From: Siphonodentalium dalli
Taxonomy: Eukaryota; Mollusca; Scaphopoda; Gadilida; Siphonodentaliidae
Length of the DNA stretch: 64,000 nt
NCBI GenBank assembly: GCA_032622095.1
Contig: CP136061.1
Coordinates: 233,120,944 to 233,184,943 of the forward strand
Direction: 5' to 3'
The notes under the pieces were generated by a model. That model was not told where the DNA came from, did no database searches, and was given only the letters and a program-made list of their open reading frames with translations. A program made the position numbers and the translations under genes. Shown here in pieces: positions 55,992-64,000 of this stretch (the first letter of the stretch is position 1; each line of letters begins with the position of its first letter).

Positions 55992-57346
55992 CCTGATGCT
56001 TCCGGACTACCACCGATGCCCATATATTTGATGTTCCGAATAGTCGTTATAAGTAGAAATGTTGACACTGTGTTTTCAAATAATCCAGATTCGTAGCAAT
56101 TTAATTTCTTTTTAATTAATTTCCAGATAGTCCCTCGTAATAAGTGGACATCGTGTTGGATCCTGCAGTAGATACTGCTTAGTTGGAACATTTCGGGCTG
56201 AACTGATTGTGGTAGTAGATTATTGGCAACATGTTTAATAGGTCTGTCATCGTTAGCTCACAACCGAAGTGTTGTTTCGGCTTTCCTCTGAGCAGAACTT
56301 AAATTTCGACAATTTTCGGTGGCCATTTTGGTAGCCATCTTAACATTTTGAATCGTGATTGGCTACTCATACCCACAAAAAACATTGATTTCAATCAATG
56401 ATGTGTATTGGTGCCGAATTGGCGTTTTGTCGAATGGGTTTTCGTGAATAACTACATATTTGCCATTTTCATTATTATTGGCGACCATGTTGGACGCCAT
56501 CTTGAATTCTGTATTTTCCCCAAAGCGGATTTTAGCGGATTTTGGATATGTTATACACGAGATTCTCCCGCGTCGAATGACAACAAAACCGTTTCTTTAC
56601 CAATTTCTTCTGGGTCTAACCCTCTGACGACCATTCTAAATATCTGCCATTTTCCATATTTTGACCGCCATTTTGGCAGCCATTTTAAGACAAAGCGCCA
56701 ATTTGGGTTTCATTGAATTGGAGTAATTATAGATAATGGTATGCCCAACTTACATTGTACAGTTCTGTCCATTTCTTGTTGATATACGACTGTAATCCCA
56801 ATGGCGATTTTTGTGGAATTTTATACCGCGTTCTGTAAAATCAAATTTTTGAGGGTGTATATGAGACTGGGACCCCATTTATGGTATCTTTCATTGCTCC
56901 GATGATGAATTAACATGAATATGACTAATCAATGTCGCCAGTCTGAACCATTATCAAACAACATGAATTGATCTTTAAGATATTAGGCAAAAATTTCAAA
57001 TTTTCGAGTTTAGGCCACCATTTTGGCAGCCATCTGGGGCGAGGGGTTCCATTTTTTCTATAGATATGTGGCATAATACTTTACCTTCGCAAAAATGTAT
57101 ACATTTGTATTAATATGGCAACATTTGTTCTCATTATGTCGAATTAATCTCAGTCAGAATCTCTTTTGACTAAAGGCGGCCATGTTGGACGCCATCTTGG
57201 ATCCTGGATTTTGCCCAAAGCGGATTTTAGCGGATTTTGGATATGTTGTAGCAGAGATTCTCCCGCGTTGAATGACACCGAGATCGCTTGTATACCAATT
57301 TCTTCTGGGTTGACCCCTTTTTTTGCGTACCACGACCACACTATAA

Positions 57347-58194
57347 CTTCAGTCGAAGCTATACACGTTGTATATGAATACTGATGCTCAAGAACATTTT
57401 ATACCGAGCACCAATACCGAATTAGGTTTAAAAAACCCTAATTACGTTAATATACCCTTGAAGATAATGTGTGAATGACATAAGGCAACAACTTTATGAC
57501 AACTAATATCCGTAATTATGTATTGTATTGGAATAATAGTTACAATTTAAGAGACATTGGCAGCATTTGGGAAAAAATCTCGAGTTCATGTGTTCGGATA
57601 GCAGAAATTCGGTGCCATGGGCTCGAGCGTTGAAAACACTTCTTAAAATTTCAACCGTTATTTAGTCAAGATTAATCCTAAGATCAATCTTTAAAAAAAA
57701 CTTTTTCTTAGTCAATATTAATCCTCGATTAATCCTATAAGTTCAATCTTAATTTATCTTGATTTAATATTGTGATGCGATCCTGCACGTGTGGCATGCA
57801 GTATTTATTTATATGTGATCCTACCAGAATGGCCGACATGAGACATCTGTGCCGACCAGAGAGGTATACCGGATATCAGATCGAATGGTATGGGTTTTTA
57901 TTATATGACTGTCATTATTTTCACTAAATACCACTATTGTTTGGCGATGTTTTTTCTGATAAATCTGATCATGATAGTATCGCGATCCGATTCCATATAT
58001 CATGCGTGTCTAAATCAGAACGAGGCTCGGGAACTATTTTCAGCCTAATAATAAACATAGAAGACGTGCAGTTCCCAGATTGTTAATCGTAAATAATTGC
58101 AGATTTTTCATGAAATAACGGAGGCTATATATTGTAATAATTAAGACTGATTTAAGTTAAATTGGTCATATAATAAACATATTATTACTACATT
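57347..58194. other. Unassigned sequence
   Basis: AATTAGGTTTAAAAAACCCTAATT at 57420-57443 is a small palindrome. Diverged AATCCTAAGATCAATCTT and GATTAATCCTATAAGTTCAA stretches at 57660-57770 suggest a minor AT-rich repeat. No gene. Confidence 0.35.
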
Positions 58195-58329
58195 GAAGTG
58201 ATCGAAGTCTCCACATCACGTCTCGTTGAGAAGGTGAGATTCCGGATCAGACTCGCAGCCTGTGGCAGCGAGTCTGTTCCGGGATGTCACCTTCTCAACT
58301 CGGCGTGATATGGAGACTCAGATCACTTC
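58195..58329. repeat. 135-bp foldback
   Basis: GAAGTGATCGAAGTCTCCAC (58195) faces GTGATATGGAGACTCAGATC, ACTTC (58329). Pairing continues through GTTGAGAAGGTGA / TCACCTTCTCAAC and CAGACTCGCAGCC / GGCAGCGAGTCTG to a short loop near CTGTGG. Scattered mismatches. Confidence 0.88.
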
Positions 58330-60677
58330 ACTCTATAATGATAATCTCTATGTATATATATAGCGGATGGCACTTTTCTGGTGAATCACACGGTTTACAA
58401 TTGAGCACGATGGATCACCATATATCCATCAAAATTTATACGGGGTCTAATTTCGCGGATGTCCAATTAATGAACCAAATATTGTTGCATTTCGACAGAA
58501 CGCTATATATCCAACGTGAACGCTACCGGTGCGTAGTTAAATGTGACTTGTCGTGGGATTCGCATCATCGAATATTGATGGGCCCGTCCGTGGCACCTAG
58601 ACACAAACAATTGGTTCTGTACTGACCTGGGACCACAACAATACTGCAATAGACTGATCACATTACTCCATATGGAACGCATTTATCACTCCCTGTCCAC
58701 CGATATTGGACCGCCATCAAACCGGATTATTTGCAGCATTTCCAATAACTCGGAAAGCAGTGATATATGAGGTTTGGTCTCACGATCGGTCACACGATGC
58801 GGAAGAAATTAATTCGGAGTTCTGTTGCGCGTTTTACGATGACCGATCAGATTTCCATTGTTCATTTCACAAGAGACCGTCTCCCCATCCGTAATGTTGT
58901 ATTGTTCGTGCCTCTAGGGACCGTTTCCGATTCCGTATCAATCCGTGATATGGCGGTCAACTAGAACCTTGTTCCGTTCGGTTATTTTTAACCATGCAGT
59001 GTACGCATAATACTTTTTGTCTTCCCCTGGGCATAACGTAGAATATCTTTGGCGAACCCTGCATGTGCATTGTGGGATATTATTGCCAGTTAAATGTGAT
59101 CCGACTAAAACACATTTATCTTTGTATATTGCGAAATTCGACTATTCGTTCTAGACGATCGTCAGATATTTGAAATTCGAATTAAATCCCGGCGAATACC
59201 AGAAACTGGCAATGTATATGGTAACACATACATATATTAGGCATTAATATTTTGATACAGAATTATCTTTGTAATGGGGTTAGCGAGTGTTAGTCCTGTT
59301 GATTTTATGCCAAGAAAATGAACTTTTGATGCCAAAATTCCAAAACAAGCGATTTTCTGACCCGTGGGACACAAAAACAAGATTTGTTCGAGCATTACCG
59401 CATATTTTGTCTGGAAGAACAGTGTTTCCTCACACTAATATAAAAAAAGTTCTAACTTCTCACAACTGGGATTTCCAAAAAACTTTCGTTCATGCAGATG
59501 ACAGATTTTTGTTACTAAAAAGTCACGCTGATGTCTGGAGCCACTGTTTCGCGGAAATTGCTACTACTTGATAATGGTTGGGTCAAGGTCTCCTGAAACA
59601 ATATTTTTCAAAAATCAAAGACATCCTCTAAAACTCAACAAATTCATAACTATAACCTTCTCTCAATATACATGCAACATCCATGGTGCCAAAAACACTG
59701 ATACTCTATTCTAAGGGAAATTCCCACTATACCCTATATATATATATCGATCATTCGAAAGTGTGGAGTGTCACCTATATGTATTGGTATAGTTTGTACA
59801 GCATGCAGACGACGCATGTGGTGCCCTGTATATTATATTTGTGTTCATTGAGCCATATTTCTGCCTCTGATTCTGAAATTATGACTTCCTTTGTTTGAAT
59901 AGAAATGTTAATTATCGCCCTCAATCAATCAAAAATTTTAGCTCATCGATTCCGAAGGCCGGAATAAATTGGAATATAATGAAATTGCACGTGGGTTTTC
60001 AGGCTTGTGACATATGGTTAGATCAATAATTAGGAATAGGTTCACGAGAAAATAATGAAACGGACGTCCTTAGAGTGTGTTAGCAAGGCGAAAATTAGTC
60101 GGATCCACATACCGTGTCACCCAACACCCATTATAGTCAACGAGCTTTAATTGTGAATCTTTAGAATCGAAATTTTAATCCATTTACGTAAAATCGATCC
60201 GATTTCATGTTGATAGTGTCGCTGAAACCGAAAACGCACAAAAAGGATAATTGACACGCGTTGAATCGCTTCATTTAACATAATTTATTAAAACCCCCGA
60301 TTGTCAATCCCCACAATGGTACTCGTTAAATTAATAATGAACACAGGCGTTTGGATGCCGTGCCTTATTCAGGAGTATGACTGCTTTGTGTTGCGTTCCA
60401 AACACGGTTCATATGTGGGAGGCACTCATGTATAAAAGTTGCATATTTCTCTAAAAGCCGAAGACAGCGTGATCACATATGAATATTATAGCTCACCCAC
60501 GGAGATCAGTATAATGCAAATTGAGAGCTTCTGGCTTAGTATGCACAAAGGCATCCCGGCACCATATGCATTTATATAGAGGCACCTGGTACCCCGTCGT
60601 TTTCCGTCATGGTAATCGAACAAACCTATATGTATATGAAACATCCAGAACATATCGTGTGTGCTCAGAGTTCACAT
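58330..60677. other. Unassigned; several moderately open frames
   Basis: Plus-strand frames at 58284-58625 (YIQRERYRCVVKCDLSW), 58706-58964 and 59287-59571 (KRFSDPWDTKTRFVRALPHI) look more protein-like than average. They lack recognised motifs, splice context or supporting copies. No repeats identified. Confidence 0.25.
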
Positions 60678-60952
60678 TTAACCCTTTCATGGCGGGAGTT
60701 GCGCTGGTGCAGCATTAAAGCTAATGTACCAGGTATTCTTTTATATATTCAAGTCTACCATACATAGGGAGCCTCCCATATATAATAGAAGCACTGGTTT
60801 ACAATATTAAGGTAATAATATATAGTGTTAGGCGAATATATTCTTATATATATGAGAGGCTCCCTATATATGGGAGACTCGCATATATAAGAGAATGCAT
60901 TGGCACAGGGTTTTCGCAAAATTTCAGGAAGCTCCAGTCATGGAAGGGTTAA
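60678..60952 (+). mobile_element. MITE family B, copy 6 (both ends intact)
   Basis: TTAA at 60678-60681 and 60949-60952 bound 267 bp. The left end is CCCTTTCATGGCGGGAGTTG and the right end reads inward as CCCTTCCATGACTGGAGCTT. The first hairpin (about 60725-60797) is decayed; the second (about 60833-60904) is good. This copy defines the family B right end. It differs from family A in the terminal and subterminal parts but shares the hairpin cassette. Confidence 0.9.
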
Positions 60953-61318
60953 CTTTAGTAATTGAATACTCACTGACGATTAATTACTTGATTCACATTG
61001 ATTCGTTATTGAAGAACCTATTAATCAATACATATTGAACATAACTAATGATCTTAAAGTTTGGTACAAGAATATACGTGGTGCAGATAGGGTCCAATCA
61101 CTGTTTTCATGTACTATGAACTCTTTCAAATTTAATGCCACAACCTGCTACATGGCAATATTACTGTTAAATATGGTGGCGTATTAAAGGGACATGTATA
61201 CGTCTTTACCCATATCAAGGTTAAAGTCACTGAGGGTAAGCATAATGTGTTATGGATCCTCATACTAGAATCATCACGAACACGTCCTTTTTTAAATTTA
61301 TTTATTATATATAGTGTT
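60953..61318. other. Unassigned sequence
   Basis: Nothing supported between the MITE and the CT microsatellite. Confidence 0.35.
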
Positions 61319-61364
61319 TCTCTCTCTCTCACTCTCTCTCCCTCTCGCTCTCTCTCTCGCTCTT

Positions 61365-61408
<44 letters not shown>
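61319..61408. repeat. (CT)n microsatellite
   Basis: About 90 bp of CT dinucleotides with interruptions (CGCT, CCCT, TTTCT) in the first half and a pure CT run of 30 or more bases in the second. Confidence 0.97.
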
Positions 61409-61410
<2 letters not shown>

Positions 61411-61647
61411 TGATTTTTAAAATTAATATAAAAATTATAATATATAATTTTTTTTAATTTAAATGAGACTTTTTTTTATGTGAATATATTTTTTTCTAGC
61501 TTTTATTGAAAATACGAAATCGAATTTTTGTTCTGATAACTGGATTGTTTATTGTATCCGATGCTGAATTAGTTAGAATGCTATAATTGTGTACCAATCA
61601 AACACCCAAATATCACGACAGTACATATATAGCGACCGGGTCCTTTA
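61409..61647. other. AT-rich unassigned sequence
   Basis: Very AT-rich start (AAAATTAATATAAAAATTAT) grading into mixed sequence. No feature. Confidence 0.35.
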
Positions 61648-61985
61648 TGCAGGACGTGGCTAGAGGGTCTCTGTTGGGGGTGTCCACCTTGAAATTTCCA
61701 ACTGCACCCTCCCCTTGAACCACACCAAATTTCTATATTCGCAAAGTTTCATTCGCAACCCTCCCCCTTGGGTTGGAACATCCCAAATGGTACCTCAAAC
61801 TTTCCAAATGTTGGACATTTCAATCTTGACAACCCCTAAGGTTGGAATATTTTCAACTGATGGCCATTTCAGACTAAAAAAATTAATTACCAAAAGTTGA
61901 AAAATATGTTCAAACAATGAGAACAATTTCAAGCTATATGGTGTAAAATTTCCAGGCACCCTCCCACCCATGTTATGCATACACT
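61648..61985 (-). repeat. Dispersed repeat N, copy 7 (inverted)
   Basis: GACGTGGCTAGAGGGTCTCT, GTTGGGGGTGTCCACCTTGA, TTTCAACTGATGGCCATTTC and CCAGGCACCCTCCCACCC are N-family parts in reverse order. It starts GGACGTGGCTAG, the same border seen at 18895 and 42578. Confidence 0.7.
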
Positions 61986-63626
61986 TAGGTCAACCTGGTT
62001 CCAATGTTGCGATATCTGGATATATAGGGAGACCTGTTTTTTAACTTGAACTACTAAATTTAGTAAATTTTAGCTGAAAACTGAATATATTATCAATCTC
62101 GATTGCTCTTTGGTAACTTGAAGACATGATCACACTATATATCGAGTATATATACACATATTTTAGATGTAGTTTAGATCGAAGGGTGCATGGTATAGAG
62201 TTACTAAATTAGCATATATACAAGTACTGCAATCCTAAAATGAATGGAATTTCAACAGTGTAGTAATTACAGTGGCTTACAGTATGCAAGTAGTTCCTAT
62301 TATAGGGTTCAACATTGCTGTACAATTTAATAACTATCATCCAATTTTGTATATTGTTTAATCATACTCATGTTATAGTTTAAAAAAAACATTGTTAGTT
62401 CTTGCAGTTCTTGACTTTTTATCATCATTTCAATTTAATTTTACTTGAAATCAATTATTTAAGCCGCTTTATTTAAATCGGCCAACCCTGCTCTGTCACA
62501 ATGTCTCTAGTATTTGAACAGGCATGTCAATTTAGAATGGACAATACTCCATTGTATTTATAATTGAATTCCATTGTGTTAGAACTCAATGGAAGAATCG
62601 TGTGCGAATTATGCAAAAGTCTAACTTTGTCCCGTTTGGAGTCATATAATGGCACAACTATGGCGCCATGGAAGCTATATTTTTCGGATATAAGATTTGG
62701 GTGGTGTACATCTATATGATGCTAATGTTCATCCTGTCGATCAAAAAGCGACATGTCCCTTTAAGTTAGATTAATTTCGCCCATCGATTTTGCACTCCTA
62801 GTGTGAATCAGTAATTTCGACGAACTCTAGACATAACATAATTAGTATTCTTATTATAAAGGCAATATTTGAGAAGTCTGAATTCATTCCAAGCCCTTTG
62901 TGTGTACAGACACTGTCATGTTTGCAAATAGATTAATAAAAATTTTAATGTCCGCAACAATCTAATTTCCACGAGTTTTATTGCAGTCATAATCGAGGCT
63001 AACTTCATAAATAACGGCGAAAGCAATTTTCACGATCAGAGCATTTTGGGACGGCTAATCTCCGTCCGGGATGGACAATAAAACCCACTGAATAAAGATC
63101 GTTTTGAAAGCGACTAAATGGAAAACTCCGCACTAAGAGCTTTGAAGAAAATCCAATTCCCCTTCGTCCAGTCACGCCACGCATCTTATTGGTCGTGTTC
63201 ATTCGGTATTTATTTGGAGTAGTGTTTTCATTTGTAAACATGAAGGGAGCAGCGGGGTTATTGAATCATAGAAAGAGAGATAATTTGATTTGTAGAACGC
63301 ACCGGATGATTTGCAAATGAACGAGAGTTTTCCCGTGTGATGGGCACAGACTGGTTAATTTGTGGCAAATTTATTGCGCCCAATGGGAGCATAGTCCATT
63401 TTCACGTACGATGAATATAATTTTCTTTTATGTCCAAGCTAGTCAACATGACCGACCATGCACACGACGTTCATATCGATTTAGGAGCGCCACAAATCGA
63501 GCATCTTCTTTGGTGATTATTCTTGAATAGTTATAAATAAACATAGAAATATTATGCCGACTGGAAAATCTGCATTATTGGATGTGTACTAAAGTAGAAC
63601 CTTTGACATTATTTAACAACTAGAGC
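61986..63626. other. Unassigned sequence
   Basis: One unrecognised minus-strand frame (63005-63241). No repeats identified. Confidence 0.3.
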
Positions 63627-63759
63627 ATGGCTTGAAGTTGACTACACGGGTATATAGTGCACAGTGGGGTGGGTGTAGTTCACGATGCGAAGCGGAGTGA
63701 ACTATATACTCGCCCTCACTGCATGGGCACCATATACCCGCGTAGTCAATGACAAGACA
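63627..63759. repeat. 133-bp foldback
   Basis: CATGGCTTGAAGTTGACTAC (63627) faces GTAGTCAATGACAAGACATG (63759). Pairing continues through GGGTATAT / ATATACCC and GTGC.CAGTG / CACTGC.TGGGCAC to a central GTTCAC...GTGAAC. Arms are about 90% matched by eye. Confidence 0.85.
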
Positions 63760-64000
63760 TGCTATATATATATTATATTTCACCGAACAATTCGAACATG
63801 TAGCATACATACTACATAACCATATAATAAAAAAGTCATCATGTATACAACTCGTTTTACTGAGAACAAATATAATGTATGTGATAACCAACTTACTGAT
63901 AAACATGCAGTTTGCGAGAGGCATAATCGTCGCAAGAATGTATAGAAATCAAGTTCAATAAACGGCGCAGTATTTAGGTTTTGTCTTGAATGCACGAAAA
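63760..64000. other. Unassigned sequence
   Basis: Overlapping frames on both strands (63749-63961 and 63613-63995) are not recognised. Confidence 0.3.

Larger units (their letters stand above)
53043..57343. mobile_element. 4.3-kb element with long (about 700-bp) inverted arms
   Basis: The left arm (53043-53752) and right arm (56640-57343) are inverted copies over almost their whole length. They start TAGTGTGGTCGT and share AGAAGAAATTGGTATA, AACATATCCAAAATCCGC, CTAAAATCCGCTTTGGG and GATCCAACATGGCGTCCAAC. TAA flanks both ends (53040-53042 and 57344-57346), a candidate 3-bp target duplication; TA is an alternative. A third partial copy of the terminal 150 bp lies inside the right arm at about 56480-56637. 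The 2.9-kb centre has no recognisable transposase. The ends fit no superfamily firmly; PIF/Harbinger (3-bp TWA targets) and Tc1/mariner (TA) are both possible. Confidence 0.8.

Overview
The window looks like gene-poor, AT-rich nuclear DNA of an animal, most likely a marine invertebrate; that placement is an inference. The signs are the absence of long open reading frames, abundant microsatellites and homopolymer C/G runs, non-LTR retrotransposon remnants, TTAA-flanked MITEs, satellites and many foldback elements. I recognise no complete host gene, and no rRNA, tRNA or CRISPR array. Most short ORFs are chance frames or readings of hairpin repeats.

The dominant theme is mobile DNA. Ten copies or fragments of two related MITE families (A and B here) lie across the window. 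They have TTAA flanks and termini starting CCCTTT, which fits the piggyBac superfamily. All intact copies carry a cassette of about 69 bp that folds into a hairpin, usually twice and in opposite orientation. Family A copies are at 14436-14799, 27376-27767, 35809-36209 and 44841-45240. Family B copies are at 1102-1360, 20687-20909, 25589-25658, 26030-26235, 48474-48652 and 60678-60952. The copy at 14436-14799 sits in one half of a tandem duplication (13946-15848). The other half keeps a single intact TTAA at the equivalent point (15615-15618), so the window holds both a filled and an empty site.

Region by region: 0-10 kb has a small foldback, a MITE B copy, a pogo-like terminus, a C-rich dispersed repeat and mostly unassigned sequence. 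10.7-12.2 kb holds two minisatellites (54-bp unit; 61/37-bp units) and a nested hairpin. 13.9-16.6 kb holds the tandem duplication and two minus-strand ORFs, one with a broken paralogue at 7.6-8.0 kb. 16.7-20.0 kb holds a 210-bp palindrome beside a 3.0-kb element with perfect 33-bp inverted ends and a Cys/His-rich coding remnant. 20-31 kb is a mosaic of MITEs, dispersed repeats and palindromes, including a nearly perfect 165-bp palindrome at 29.6 kb. 31.7-33.2 kb is a satellite of about 195 bp per unit. 34-48 kb carries MITEs, a dispersed TTTCCAAC-rich repeat and short tandem repeats. 49.3-50.4 kb is the 3' end of a Tx1/L1-like LINE with several frameshifts. 50.6-51.3 kb is a GGTTC-rich degenerate array. 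53.0-57.3 kb is a 4.3-kb element with inverted arms of about 700 bp. The remainder is mostly unassigned, with a few foldbacks and a CT microsatellite.

No gene network can be described. The useful biology is transposon architecture and dynamics: filled and empty sites, nested insertions, and hairpin cassettes that could make structured RNA if transcribed. All calls were made by eye from sequence; no alignment or database search was run.
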